The notes below the pieces were generated by a model. The model saw only the letters and a list, made by a program, of their open reading frames with translations, searched no databases and had not been told where the DNA came from. Source: Bacillus sp. DNRA2 (GTDB lineage: Bacteria > Bacillota > Bacilli > Bacillales > Cytobacillaceae). Taken from it: 64,000 bases of DNA. The position numbers and the translations under genes are program-made. Below, piece after piece: positions 40,467 to 50,637 of this stretch. The DNA lies in NCBI RefSeq assembly GCF_012843265.1, contig NZ_JABAIT010000001.1, forward strand, positions 1 through 64,000, read 5' to 3'. Numbering within the stretch: the first letter of the stretch is position 1; the number at the start of each line of letters is the position of its first letter.

Positions 40467-41095
40467 TGTGTCATAGAGGGGTTCTATGAAACAAAACTCA
40501 AGTTTTGGAGTTGCAAAGTGTGTCATAGAGGGGTTCTATGAAACAAAACGGGGGCTGAGCAGAGTGAAAGTGTGTCATAGAGGAGTTCTATGAAACAAAA
40601 CTCAAGTTTTGGAGCTGCACAATGTGTCATAAAAGGGTTCTATGAAACAAAACGGGGGCTGAGAAGAGAGAAAGTGTTTGATAAAGCTCTCATAAGTTCA
40701 AAACATGCCCGGCAGTCATGCAAAATGAACTCATAAAGTTCCCATAAGTTCAAAACATGCTCGGCAGTCATGCAAAATGAACTCATAAAGCTCTCATAAG
40801 TTCAAAACATGCTGGGCAACCGCGCGAAATGAACTCATAAAGCTCTCATAAGTTCAAAACATGCTGGGCAGTCATGCAAAATGAACTCATAAAGCTCTCA
40901 TAAGTTCAAAACTTGCTCGGCAGTCATGCAAAATGAACTCATAAAGCTCTCATAAGTTCAAAACATGCTAGTCTGACAAGCGAAATGAACTCATGAAGCT
41001 CTCATAAGTTCAAAACATGCTGGGCAACCGCGCAAAATGAACTCATGAAGCTCTCATAAGTTCAAAACATGCTCGGCAGCCACGCAAAATACACG
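40467..41095. repeat. array of twelve 52-bp units, each with a 27-base hairpin
   Basis: TCAT-type landmarks fall at 40471, 40523, 40575, 40627, 40679, 40731, 40783, 40835, 40887, 40939, 40991 and 41043, every 52 bp exactly. Units 1-4 carry the stem TGTnTCATAGA / TCTATGAnACA; units 6-12 carry TGAACTnAT / ATnAGTTCA; unit 5 is a hybrid. Both stems are palindromic though their bases differ, which is covariation. Spacers of units 1-4 alternate between two types. No open frame explains it. It separates the FHA gene from the phosphatase gene. Confidence 0.9.
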
Positions 41096-41140
41096 TCGTA
41101 GCCAAACACAGCATTATTTTTAGCAAAGAAGGTTCAAAAA

Positions 41141-41908
41141 ATGGAAGTATTAACAGCAACATGTACTGATGTTGGGATTAAGAAAGCAACAAACCAGGAT
41201 AGCTTGTGTTTGAAGGTTGCCGAGACATCCATCGGAAAAATTGTCCTCGCCATCATCTGTGACGGGATGGGGGGCCTCGCAAAAGGTGAGGTGGCCAGTG
41301 CCAGTGTCGTCAATGCCTTCGAGGACTGGTTTGAACAGGAGCTGCCAGCACAGCTTGCCCACAAAGACTACGCCGAAATCCGTTATCGCTGGGACCGCAT
41401 CATTAAGGAGCAGAATCAGCGCATCGCCGAGTATGGGCGGAGCATCAGAATTCAATTGGGAACAACCTTAACGGCTCTGCTTTTAATAGATACAAAATTT
41501 ATGTTAATTGGGCATGTCGGGGATTCCAGAGTATATCGGATCAACCGCGAGCTTGAGGTTATGACCGAAGACCAGACAGTAGTGGGACGTGAACTCAAAC
41601 GTGGTAATCTGACTCCGGCACAAGCCAAAGTGGATCCGCGCCGAAATGTCCTGTTGCAGTGTATTGGTGCATCTAAACTGGTGGAGCCACAATTCATTAC
41701 GGGGATACCGATGCGAGGTGATGTCTACATGCTTTGTTCGGATGGTTTTCGCCATATGATTTCCGAAGCGGAGATATATCAGGCATTCTCGCCACAAGCC
41801 TTAATGGATGAAGCTATTATGAAAAATAAAGCAGTTGAACTGGTTGAACTCAATAAGGCGAGGCAGGAATTGGATAATATTTCAGTCATGCTAATTAAAA
41901 TTCTGTAA
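41141..41908 (+). CDS. PP2C-type Ser/Thr protein phosphatase
   Basis: The 255-residue PPM-family phosphatase removes phosphate from Ser/Thr residues. Metal-binding motifs are complete: NQDS, ICDGMGGLAKGE, GHVGDSRVYR, CSDGF and DNISVML. Length is normal for PrpC-like enzymes. AAGG lies upstream of the ATG. The kinase gene follows 15 bases later, the usual PrpC-PrkC arrangement, although this pair is not the canonical cell-cycle locus. Confidence 0.92.
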   Translation: MEVLTATCTDVGIKKATNQDSLCLKVAETSIGKIVLAIICDGMGGLAKGEVASASVVNAFEDWFEQELPAQLAHKDYAEIRYRWDRIIKEQNQRIAEYGRSIRIQLGTTLTALLLIDTKFMLIGHVGDSRVYRINRELEVMTEDQTVVGRELKRGNLTPAQAKVDPRRNVLLQCIGASKLVEPQFITGIPMRGDVYMLCSDGFRHMISEAEIYQAFSPQALMDEAIMKNKAVELVELNKARQELDNISVMLIKIL

Positions 41909-41923
41909 GGACGGGGATTTCGT

Positions 41924-43609
41924 TTGGCTCAAATTGGATCCGTCATTGACGGAAAATATGAAATACTGAAGCTGATTGGACAAGGAGGAATGTCTAAGGT
42001 CTATCTCGCTATGGACAAGCGCTTGAACAAGCAGTGGGCTGTAAAAGAGATTGAAAAAAGGGCAAGGGACAGGAACAACGAGGTTATTATTCAAAGTGCC
42101 ATCGCTGAAGCGAATATGATTAAGCGGCTTGATCATCCGGCATTGCCGCGGATTGTCGATATTATCGATAACGGAAATGTTATTTTTGTCATCATGGACT
42201 ACATTGAGGGCGAGCCGCTCAGCAAGATTTTAGATGAGTATGGGGCTCAGCCGCAGGATGTGGTTATCGATTGGGCGAAGCAGCTTTGTGAAGTGCTCGA
42301 TTACTTACATACATCGAAGCCGCCGATTATTTACCGCGATATGAAGCCGGCGAACGTGATGCTTAGACCTGATGGGAATCTGAAGCTGATTGATTTTGGT
42401 ATCGCTAGAGAGTACAAAGAACAAAATTTGGCAGATACGGTTAGCCTTGGAACGAAAGGCTATGCTGCGCCTGAGCAGTTCGGTGGGAAAGGACAAACCG
42501 ACCCGCGCACGGATGTTTATTGTTTGGGGGTCACGCTCTATCATTTGGTGACAGGGCAAAACCCTTGCGAGCCGCCGTATGAGCTCTATCCGATTCGGCA
42601 TTGGAATCCGCAATTATCTGGTGGGCTCGAGCGGATTATTCAAAAATGCACTCAGCTCAATCCGGATGATCGCTATCAGTCCTGTGCCGAGCTGTTATAC
42701 GCGCTTAATCATTATGAAGAGGTCGATGATGTTTATCGGGCCAAGCAAAAAAGGAAACTGCGCAACTTTAGTCTTGTTGCAGGTGGTTCGCTGCTGTTTT
42801 TGCTCGTCGGAATATTCGGGCAAGTGATGAATATCCGCACTAACAACGCCGACTATGACAGAAACATCCAGATGGCTGAGAAAGCAGCAACGGATAAGAG
42901 TAAAATCGACTACTATTTAAAGGCCATTGATATTAAGCCAACTGTCAATGATGCTTATCTTGGACTTATTAGTGCGTTTAAAGACGATGCTGCTTTTTCG
43001 GTTGAGGAAGAAGAGAGTTTTAAGAAAAAAATTAACCTTCATTTAACTGAGTTCCGTGAAAATCCTGATTATGCCGAGCTCGCCTTTGAAATTGGAAAGG
43101 TGTATTGGTACTACTATGATTACGGGAAGTCTGCTGATAGTGACAATCAGATTACGAGGATGAAAAGCTCGATTCAGTGGTTTGAGGATGCTGCTCAATA
43201 TGGCTCGAAAAAGAGTGAGTATTACGAAATGGCGACTATTTATCGCGATATCGGCAAGTTCAATCGTGATATTACCCTTCATATTGAAGAGGCATCGGAT
43301 AAAGGAAAATATCGTCCTTATTGGGAAAATATCAAAGAATTGAATACTATGATTGCTAAAAATCCTGATGAAAATGAGATTGTCAAACTGGAACTCTATA
43401 AATTGACGATTTATTCCATCGAAACTTATGCAAGGAAGTTCAAGTTAGATGGAGTAAAAGAAAAAGATATTCGCGCTGTCTTCGAATCGGTCAAGAAGAG
43501 CACAAGGAATGTGGAAGTGACTGCCGAGAAAACCGAAACAATTAAAAATGATGTAATCAAGCGCTTTGAGACTACTGAAAAAGCGATTGAAAATGCATAT
43601 CGGAAATAG
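41924..43609 (+). CDS. membrane-bound Hanks-type Ser/Thr protein kinase
   Basis: The 561-residue protein has an N-terminal kinase domain (1-~265): glycine loop GQGGMSKVY (19-27), Lys41 in WAVKE, catalytic loop YRDMKPANVM (HRD replaced by YRD) and IDFGIA, with APEQF. A membrane helix (about 281-300, SLLFLLVGIFGQVM) follows. The last 260 residues are helical with TPR-like character and would lie outside; there are no PASTA repeats. The start is TTG, with GGACGGGG upstream. It is paired with the phosphatase and followed by two more membrane proteins. YRD in place of HRD is tolerated in several bacterial kinases. Confidence 0.9.
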   Translation: MAQIGSVIDGKYEILKLIGQGGMSKVYLAMDKRLNKQWAVKEIEKRARDRNNEVIIQSAIAEANMIKRLDHPALPRIVDIIDNGNVIFVIMDYIEGEPLSKILDEYGAQPQDVVIDWAKQLCEVLDYLHTSKPPIIYRDMKPANVMLRPDGNLKLIDFGIAREYKEQNLADTVSLGTKGYAAPEQFGGKGQTDPRTDVYCLGVTLYHLVTGQNPCEPPYELYPIRHWNPQLSGGLERIIQKCTQLNPDDRYQSCAELLYALNHYEEVDDVYRAKQKRKLRNFSLVAGGSLLFLLVGIFGQVMNIRTNNADYDRNIQMAEKAATDKSKIDYYLKAIDIKPTVNDAYLGLISAFKDDAAFSVEEEESFKKKINLHLTEFRENPDYAELAFEIGKVYWYYYDYGKSADSDNQITRMKSSIQWFEDAAQYGSKKSEYYEMATIYRDIGKFNRDITLHIEEASDKGKYRPYWENIKELNTMIAKNPDENEIVKLELYKLTIYSIETYARKFKLDGVKEKDIRAVFESVKKSTRNVEVTAEKTETIKNDVIKRFETTEKAIENAYRK

Positions 43610-43621
43610 GGAGGGATAGGA

Positions 43622-44395
43622 ATGGATGCAAGTACGTGGTTCACCATTTCGATTGTCGGCTTTTCCCTGGCAGGAGTGCTTCTGATCGTCGCGATTATTT
43701 TGTTTTATAAAATGAACATTATGGCGATTATCGGTGATTTGAGCGGAAGAACTGCAACGAGACAGATTCAAGAGATTCGTGAGCAAAATACGATTTCGGG
43801 TAAGAAGCGTTATAAGCCTAGTGCTTTTAATATCGAACGCGGGTCATTGACGGAGCCTGTAGGAGCAATGCCGACGCGTTCAAGTCGTCTGACTGGAAGG
43901 GGTTCAACAGGCCAAACGGTAGCACCAATATCGCCAAGTGCACAGGGGAATACCGACCAAACCGCTGCACCTACCTCAAAGACTCGGAGTGATACCATTC
44001 AAATTGGTGAACTAGTGTCAAATGCTCGAGATACAGCAGCTACAGAGGTGCTCCTAACTGACACAGATGTATTGTTTCAAACGGACGGTACTATGGTGCT
44101 TGGGCAGGACACTGGGACTGAAGTGTTAGCAGACCAATATGAGACCGAAGTGTTAAGCGACGATTACGGTACGCAGGTATTACCCGATGCTCAAGGAAAC
44201 GGGGTATTAGCGGACAATCCTGGTACCGAAGTGTTAAGCGATGACTTTGGCACCGAGGTATTAAACGACGACTTCGGCACAACGGTTCTGTACCCAACTG
44301 GCGAGCTTGAGCAAGAAGAACACGAAGCCAATCCGGCAATCGAATTTAAAATTGTCAAGGACATCAAGATTACACATACGAATGAAACCATTTAA
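43622..44395 (+). CDS. membrane protein with a 9-residue TxVLxDxxG repeat
   Basis: A 257-residue protein with one N-terminal membrane segment (about 8-29) and a cytoplasmic body. From residue 148 to 228 it has nine tandem 9-residue units with Thr at position 1 and V-L at positions 3-4 (TEVLSDDYG, TQVLPDAQG, TEVLSDDFG...); only unit 6 has Asn instead. A further TEVL lies at 141. T-x-x-L is a known type of FHA-binding site when phosphorylated. The gene lies 12 bases after the kinase gene, so it is probably a multi-site substrate and a docking comb for the FHA protein; this is inference. Confidence 0.8.
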   Translation: MDASTWFTISIVGFSLAGVLLIVAIILFYKMNIMAIIGDLSGRTATRQIQEIREQNTISGKKRYKPSAFNIERGSLTEPVGAMPTRSSRLTGRGSTGQTVAPISPSAQGNTDQTAAPTSKTRSDTIQIGELVSNARDTAATEVLLTDTDVLFQTDGTMVLGQDTGTEVLADQYETEVLSDDYGTQVLPDAQGNGVLADNPGTEVLSDDFGTEVLNDDFGTTVLYPTGELEQEEHEANPAIEFKIVKDIKITHTNETI

Positions 44396-44461
44396 CACAA
44401 ATAGACTTCATGATTTTACAAATAAACGAACAAAGTGTTGATTTATCAAGGGGAGAGAGAA

Positions 44462-47400
44462 ATGAGCAAAAAGAAAACAATGAAGCGCAAAAGTTGGGTG
44501 GCGCTGGTTCTAGCGATCATGCTAATTGCCTACAACTTACCTGTTGGTGTGTTCACCAATGTATTTGCCGAAGCAAGTGATGAGCAGCAAGTTGAAACAA
44601 GCCAACCTGCTGCAACCGAAGTAGAACAAAATCCTGTGCCACCTGAAGCGCCGGAGCCAGGACCAGAACCAGCACCAGAACCTGAAATCGTTACACATGA
44701 CGTTTCAGTTGAAAAAATCGGTGACGGCGGCGGGGCCATTAGCATTAATGGAACTGCTTTTACAGGAGATAAGCTTCCTGTTCAAGAAGGTCCAGTTGTT
44801 ATCGAGGTGACTCCGGAAACGGGGTCCGAGCTAAAGTCCATCAAAAACGGCGTGACTGACATTCCGGTTACTCCGGAGGGCACTAGCTATAAAGCAACGA
44901 TTGCCACGATTACAAACGACTTAACAATTAAGGTTGAGCTCGAGCTAAAGAGCTATACGATGACGTTTGCAAGCTACAACCATGGTAAAATCGAAAATCA
45001 ACTCGGTCAGAAAGTGACCGTTTCCGGCGGTACGGACAACGTTAAGCATGATAATGATTACTCGTTTACGGTAGCACCAGATGAGGGGTATCATCCAGAA
45101 GTAAAAATCGATGGCGCGGATTTTGCTGGATTAGCAAACGCCACTGTCAGTACCTTACCAGATGGTCGTTTGAAGTACACTTTGAAAAATGTGACGAAAG
45201 CACTTGCGATCGAAGTGAATTTTGTGATTAACACCTATGTGCTCACTTTCGATTATGATTCTACGAAAGGTGCAGTGGAAAAAGGCTCGGTTCGTGATGG
45301 TATTGTCGAAGAAGGTCCTTCAGAGGATACTATTATTGCTGGTGGTGGCACGGTCACAGTCGAGCATGGGAAAAGGCCTTCTTTTAATGTGACACCGATC
45401 GAAGGCTATCATATTAAAAGTATTACTTTTGGCAACACAGCTATTACTCTACCAGACGATGTGAAAAAGGAAACAAAGGCGTACGAATTTCAAACTCCAC
45501 AGGTGACTAGCGATCAGGATGTCGTTGTTGTCTTTGAGATTAATACTTATAAAGTGACCGTTAATGATGCTGACCATGGCGATGTATCACTTGATAAAAC
45601 GGTTGTTGATCATGACCGTGAGGCAGTTGTCACAATGAAGCCTGACCATGGCTATAAAGTTTCAGCGATTAGCGTGAATGGAAGTCCGGTGAATTTGGAT
45701 AGTGATACGAATTTCCAAATCGGTGCAGATGATAGCAGTTCTACCTACTTGGTAAAAAATATTAAGAACAACACTTCTATTATTGTTACATTTGCAAAAC
45801 TCCCAGAAGTTGAGGGAGCTTGGCAGGATTTTATCTCCATTGAGGCGACCAATGGTGCTCTAGTAGATCAAATTGACGAAAATAAATTGATATTCTCAAC
45901 TGATGCCAAGTTAACGTTAAAACCAATTGAGACTACCGCCAGCGTTATTGATCGCATAAAAATTACTATCAATAATGTGCTGGAAACAATAACGGGTAAG
46001 AATTGGCAACAAAGCTATATGGTTGAAAATAACTCAATTATTGAGGATGTCCAATTAAAATCCCATCAGCAAAATAATGATGCCACTCTTATTCTAAAAG
46101 ATGATATTCATCTATTATTTGATAGAAAAAAGCCAGAAATTGAGAATCTGGTATTAGAGGGCAGCAATAAGGCAACCGTTGACGGAACAGTTTGGTACAG
46201 CGGTGATGTGAAAGTGAATTTTGACCTGAAAAATCCAACGGAAACGTTTAACAATCTTGATTTTTCAACAGATATTGCCAACATTTATTACAGCAAAGAC
46301 GATGCCGCAACGACTGAAATTCCAGTTAAAGCTGACAAGAGCTACTCCTTCGATGCTGCATCTGGCAACTATCAAAGTAAATATAAAGTTTGGGCACTTG
46401 ATAAAGCTGGAAATAAAGTAGAAGCAGAAAAAACAGTTAACATTGACCAAAAGGAGCCGCAGCTTGATGGGGCTGTTCGCGTAAAGCAAACAGGTTCGGA
46501 GCTCCTTAACAACTTAACTTTTGGGATGTTCTTTAAAGAAGCGATTAAAGTGACAGTTGATGTGGAGGACGTGGCTTCAGGTATTAAAGACATTAAATTA
46601 ATCGCCAACGGAAAATCGGGTGAGCAAACGATTTCTGGTGAAATTTCGAAAGGAAGCAAGGACCGGACTGCTACAGCAACCTTCACTTTAGGTGATGAGA
46701 GTTTTGATGGGTCACTGGCGTTAAAGGTTACGGACCATGTTAACAATACGAAAACATATGATGTAACGAGTGACAATGTCGATCCTAATGGTAAGCCAAG
46801 ATTCATCATCGACCGCAAGGCGCCGACGGCTGAGCTTTCGGTGACACCTGATAAAGCCGAGGAACAGCCGTATATTTCTGAGAATGAAATCAACGGTGCT
46901 GAAACTGAATTTTACAGCGATGATGTTCGTTTGAATGTGAACGTTGCTGACGATGCAGCAGGTGTTCAGTCTGTAAAAATCAAGCTAGGTGACGAAACGC
47001 TTAAAACGTACGATTTTACAAATGGCACTGAGGAGCAATTAAACCCGACTATTGATCCGATTCATACGAGCTCGCTTGTTGAGAAGGGCCGATTGTACGA
47101 TTTTTCTGTAGCCGTAACAGATAACTCTGGAAATAAAAATGATATTTCGCAGGCTCAGAAAACCATTTATATTGATGAATATGCTCCAACCTTGCCTGGT
47201 GGTAAAGAGGCTGTCACGTTTGAGTTGGAAAATGACAGTTCCTTTGCAGAAGTGTTAAATTTCTTAACGTTTGGCACATTCTTCAATAAACAAATTAGAG
47301 TGACGGTTAAGGTTGAGGATGATGCAGCCGGAATTAACGAGCTTGATTTGCATGCCAATCCTGAGGCAGGTCAAGACGCGCCTGAGCTTGTTCGCGAAAG

Positions 47401-50400
47401 CTTAGAGAAATCAGGATTAAAGGCCGAAGCCGTTTATAAGATGGATGCGGAGTATTTCAAAGGGACTTTGGATGTTGCGGTTACGGACAATGTCGGCAAT
47501 AAACGGGTCGAGCTAGTTTCTGCGGCCAATTCCAATATGGCGGCAATTGATAGCGGAATCGTGATGATTGAGAAAAAAGACCCAGTTCCTTCTATTAATA
47601 TTAATAGTGAAACTAAAGTTAAACCGTATGTAGATGAGGCAGGTCATCAATTCTATCGTGACGATGTCACTTATGATGTTGATGCGAAAGACGCTGATTC
47701 TGGTGTCAATGCGGTCAAGATTGATGTGAATGGTGACGTTGTAAACGTGGACGATAACGAGGAGAGTGGAGCTGCTTCTTATTATTATCATGATCGGGAT
47801 CAAGCAAAATTAGCTACCGATAATATTGAAACCCTTTTATCTAATGATTTTAAAATTAATCCTGATGGTTCTTATGTAATTCGTGTCGATGCGATTGATA
47901 ACGCAGGTAATGCTGGTCACGATGATGAAACAGTATATATCGATAGAACGAGTCCTGTGATTTCTGACTTTAAGTTCGCCGAACAAGGTGGAAAAGATGG
48001 GCTTCAGGATGCAATTGAAGTTATGGATTACGGTTTTTATTTTAAAGAACCAATTCAAGTGACCATTGGAGCAGAAGACCCTGATGTGACAGATGACTTT
48101 GAAGCGACAAGTAAAGTGAAGGAAATGCTGATTTACTTACAAGACCATGAGAATGGCAAGTTCTATGGTGTCGTTGATGGAACGATGAAGGAAATCGCTG
48201 GTCCGGAAAGTGTTCAAGCGATTGCGACTTCTAGTGAAGTGAAATTTAACGTTCCGGCATCCTTTAAGGGTCAGATTTTTGCCAAAGCGACTGACTTTGT
48301 TGACAACACCGGTGAGTATGTCACGCCGGATGGAGCAGTCATTGAGGATGAGGACAAGCATACAGAGGAAACTCATATTGATTTACACAAGGCCGAAACA
48401 AGCTTTAAGGATAATCATGATGTCGAGCTTTATAGTGGGAATGTAAATGTCGACTTGACGGTGACGGATACGTATTCCGGTATTAAGGAAATTGAGTGGT
48501 CTGTCGTCGCGCCATATGACACCGCGAACAATCAAGGCGGTATTGTTAAAATAAACAATGATAAGTCGTATGCACCAGGTAGCAGTCCGGATGGCTGGCA
48601 GCAAACGAAGACTGATCGAAATCTTGTTACGGAAATGAAAAAAACGCTTACCGTTGCGAATAACAGTAATGATATTGTCGTGAAGGTGAAAATGACCGAC
48701 CGCTCCGGCAATACGTCAGAAGATGAAATGAAGTTTAGTATCGATAAAACAGTGCCAACAATGAATGTGACGTACGATAACAACACGCCAGATGCTGGCT
48801 TTACCGATTTTTACAAAGAAAATCGCACGGCAACCATTGTAATTACGGAGCGCAACTTCAAGCCGGAAGATGTTGTTCATGCAATTACCAATACCGATGG
48901 TGTGATTCCAAAATTGGTCGGTTGGTCAACTAAGGCTGATAGTGTTGATCCTGACAAGACGACTCATACGGCAACTGTCGCCTACACTGCAGATGGGGAT
49001 TACACGTTTGATCTGAAGTATGTTGATAATGCAGGGAATGCGGCTGCTCCATTTGCACAGCACAAATTCACATTGGATAAAACGAAGCCGTTGGTTCAGG
49101 TGACTTACAACAATGGTGCGTCGGCAAACGGTAATTATTTTAAAGCGGATCGTACTGCAACCATTACGATTACCGAGCACAATTTTGAGACAAGCAGATT
49201 GAAAGTGGCAGGTTCAGCGAGTGATAATGGTGCGGGGATTGGCTTCCCGGCGACAAGCGCTTGGAAGTCTAACGGTGACGTTCATACCGCAACCATTCAT
49301 TATGGTGCTGATGGTAAGTATAGCTTTGATATTGATTACACTGACAAAGCTGGTAATATGGCGGCTGATTATAAAGCGGAAGAGTTTGTCGTTGACCAAA
49401 CGGTTCCGGTTCTGGAGATTACCGGCGTTGCTGATAAGTCTGCGAACAATGGTGATGTTGCTCCGGTTGTCACTTATTCGGACACGAACTTTAATAAGAG
49501 TGCAGTATCGATTAAGTTGGAGGGCGCTAACCGCGGTCCGGTTGCTTTGAAGGGCAGTGGTGGCGATGCACCGAATGGCGGCGTCTATACCTTTGCTAAT
49601 TTTGAGAAAAAGAAAGAAGTTGACGATCTCTATACTTTGACTGCTAAGCTGGTTGATTTTGCCGGCAATGAAACTTCGAAGACGATTCGTTTTTCGGTTA
49701 ACCGGTTTGGTTCTGTGTATGTGTTTGACGATTCGCTGAAGGCGATTGATGGCAAGTATGTTAAGCAGGAAAAGGATGTTATTTTAACCGAAACGAACGT
49801 GGATAGCTTAAAATCGGATTCGATTCAAGTGAAGATGACCAAAAACGGAACGCCTACTGATTTAGCTGAAGGCAAGGACTATAGTGTGTCGAAAGCTGGT
49901 GGGAATGGTTCATGGAGTCAGTACAAGTATGTGGTGAAAAAGGACTTGTTCGCTGGTGATGGCCGTTATACAGTGGCACTTTACTCTGAGGATTTGGCGG
50001 GAAATGTCAATGAAACTATCGATGAAACGAAGCAGGCTGAAATTTCCTTCGGTATTGATAAGACGGCTCCAGTCGTCGTGCCAGTTGACATCGAAAGTGG
50101 ACAGCAGTATCCGGTTGATACGAAGCCAGTGACGGTTTCCGTGAAGGACAATTTAGTCTTGGACGGCGCGAAGATTTACTTGAATAACAAAAAGGTAGAT
50201 TACAAGGTTGATGGTGAGAACTATAGTTTTGTGGTTCCAAGTGCGAACTCAAAGCAGGCTGTGAAAGTTGTTGCGGTTGATGCTGCCGGGAACGAGTTTA
50301 CGAAATCGGTTGACGACTTCCTTGTTTCGAAGAACCTATTCGTTCGCTGGTACAATAATACGCCGTTGTTTTTAGGAACAATCGGCGGAGTTGGCGGAAT

Positions 50401-50470
50401 CGGTGCAATCATCGCCACCGCATCCGTCATCCTAAACAAAAAACGAAAACTCGTAGCGGAAGAAGAATAA
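44462..50470 (+). CDS. giant multi-domain surface protein (InlB-B-repeat-like and Ig-like domains)
   Basis: About 2002 residues. Signal peptide (1-36, ending VFAEA), an acidic Pro-rich stretch (PPEAPEPGPEPAPEPE), four divergent InlB B-repeat-like units (about 80-460; e.g. YTMTFASYNHGKI), then about a dozen Ig-like repeats typed by D-x-A-G-N and Y-IDRT/IDKT motifs (e.g. VDKAGNKVEAEKTV, DNAGNAAAPFAQHKFTLDKT). The C-terminus has one membrane segment (FLGTIGGVGGIGAIIATASV) and a KKRK tail, without LPxTG. ATG 44462 follows AGGGGAGAG. It is the external part of the kinase locus and may be the sensor or adhesin. Confidence 0.88.
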   Translation: MSKKKTMKRKSWVALVLAIMLIAYNLPVGVFTNVFAEASDEQQVETSQPAATEVEQNPVPPEAPEPGPEPAPEPEIVTHDVSVEKIGDGGGAISINGTAFTGDKLPVQEGPVVIEVTPETGSELKSIKNGVTDIPVTPEGTSYKATIATITNDLTIKVELELKSYTMTFASYNHGKIENQLGQKVTVSGGTDNVKHDNDYSFTVAPDEGYHPEVKIDGADFAGLANATVSTLPDGRLKYTLKNVTKALAIEVNFVINTYVLTFDYDSTKGAVEKGSVRDGIVEEGPSEDTIIAGGGTVTVEHGKRPSFNVTPIEGYHIKSITFGNTAITLPDDVKKETKAYEFQTPQVTSDQDVVVVFEINTYKVTVNDADHGDVSLDKTVVDHDREAVVTMKPDHGYKVSAISVNGSPVNLDSDTNFQIGADDSSSTYLVKNIKNNTSIIVTFAKLPEVEGAWQDFISIEATNGALVDQIDENKLIFSTDAKLTLKPIETTASVIDRIKITINNVLETITGKNWQQSYMVENNSIIEDVQLKSHQQNNDATLILKDDIHLLFDRKKPEIENLVLEGSNKATVDGTVWYSGDVKVNFDLKNPTETFNNLDFSTDIANIYYSKDDAATTEIPVKADKSYSFDAASGNYQSKYKVWALDKAGNKVEAEKTVNIDQKEPQLDGAVRVKQTGSELLNNLTFGMFFKEAIKVTVDVEDVASGIKDIKLIANGKSGEQTISGEISKGSKDRTATATFTLGDESFDGSLALKVTDHVNNTKTYDVTSDNVDPNGKPRFIIDRKAPTAELSVTPDKAEEQPYISENEINGAETEFYSDDVRLNVNVADDAAGVQSVKIKLGDETLKTYDFTNGTEEQLNPTIDPIHTSSLVEKGRLYDFSVAVTDNSGNKNDISQAQKTIYIDEYAPTLPGGKEAVTFELENDSSFAEVLNFLTFGTFFNKQIRVTVKVEDDAAGINELDLHANPEAGQDAPELVRESLEKSGLKAEAVYKMDAEYFKGTLDVAVTDNVGNKRVELVSAANSNMAAIDSGIVMIEKKDPVPSININSETKVKPYVDEAGHQFYRDDVTYDVDAKDADSGVNAVKIDVNGDVVNVDDNEESGAASYYYHDRDQAKLATDNIETLLSNDFKINPDGSYVIRVDAIDNAGNAGHDDETVYIDRTSPVISDFKFAEQGGKDGLQDAIEVMDYGFYFKEPIQVTIGAEDPDVTDDFEATSKVKEMLIYLQDHENGKFYGVVDGTMKEIAGPESVQAIATSSEVKFNVPASFKGQIFAKATDFVDNTGEYVTPDGAVIEDEDKHTEETHIDLHKAETSFKDNHDVELYSGNVNVDLTVTDTYSGIKEIEWSVVAPYDTANNQGGIVKINNDKSYAPGSSPDGWQQTKTDRNLVTEMKKTLTVANNSNDIVVKVKMTDRSGNTSEDEMKFSIDKTVPTMNVTYDNNTPDAGFTDFYKENRTATIVITERNFKPEDVVHAITNTDGVIPKLVGWSTKADSVDPDKTTHTATVAYTADGDYTFDLKYVDNAGNAAAPFAQHKFTLDKTKPLVQVTYNNGASANGNYFKADRTATITITEHNFETSRLKVAGSASDNGAGIGFPATSAWKSNGDVHTATIHYGADGKYSFDIDYTDKAGNMAADYKAEEFVVDQTVPVLEITGVADKSANNGDVAPVVTYSDTNFNKSAVSIKLEGANRGPVALKGSGGDAPNGGVYTFANFEKKKEVDDLYTLTAKLVDFAGNETSKTIRFSVNRFGSVYVFDDSLKAIDGKYVKQEKDVILTETNVDSLKSDSIQVKMTKNGTPTDLAEGKDYSVSKAGGNGSWSQYKYVVKKDLFAGDGRYTVALYSEDLAGNVNETIDETKQAEISFGIDKTAPVVVPVDIESGQQYPVDTKPVTVSVKDNLVLDGAKIYLNNKKVDYKVDGENYSFVVPSANSKQAVKVVAVDAAGNEFTKSVDDFLVSKNLFVRWYNNTPLFLGTIGGVGGIGAIIATASVILNKKRKLVAEEE

Positions 50471-50501
50471 GTGCGGTAAAAAATGGTGCACACACCGAAT
50501 A

Positions 50502-50547
50502 GGTGACAGGCACCACCCGAATATTCTTGTTTCACATGATGTTTCAC
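50502..50547 (+). repeat. REP-like repeat, variant type B, copy 1
   Basis: GGTGACAGGCACC plus ACCCGAATATTCTTGTTTCAC, then ATGATGTTTCAC in place of TTTTGTCGAA. It is followed by a degenerate GGTGCTCCACACCACC. Confidence 0.85.
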
Positions 50548-50580
50548 GGAGCACTGAATAAGGTGCTCCACACCACCTAA

Positions 50581-50613
50581 GGAAACACGGGGCCGAGCGG
50601 TTCTCGTGTTTCC
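50581..50613 (+). other. hairpin before the zinc-ribbon gene
   Basis: GGAAACACG pairs with CGTGTTTCC. The hairpin ends eight bases before the ribosome site TTGGAGG, so it could affect processing or translation of the last gene of the locus. Confidence 0.5.
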
Positions 50614-50637
50614 GATTGATTGGAGGCGAAAGCACAA

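Noticed and set aside
40467-41095. CRISPR array reading of the 52-bp repeats
   Set aside because: The intervening segments are themselves repeated, the repeats drift along the array, and no cas genes are present.
46265-49550. Several antisense open frames of 60-170 codons inside the giant surface-protein gene
   Set aside because: They are complements of repetitive Ig-domain coding sequence, have no ribosome sites, and their products have no recognisable features.
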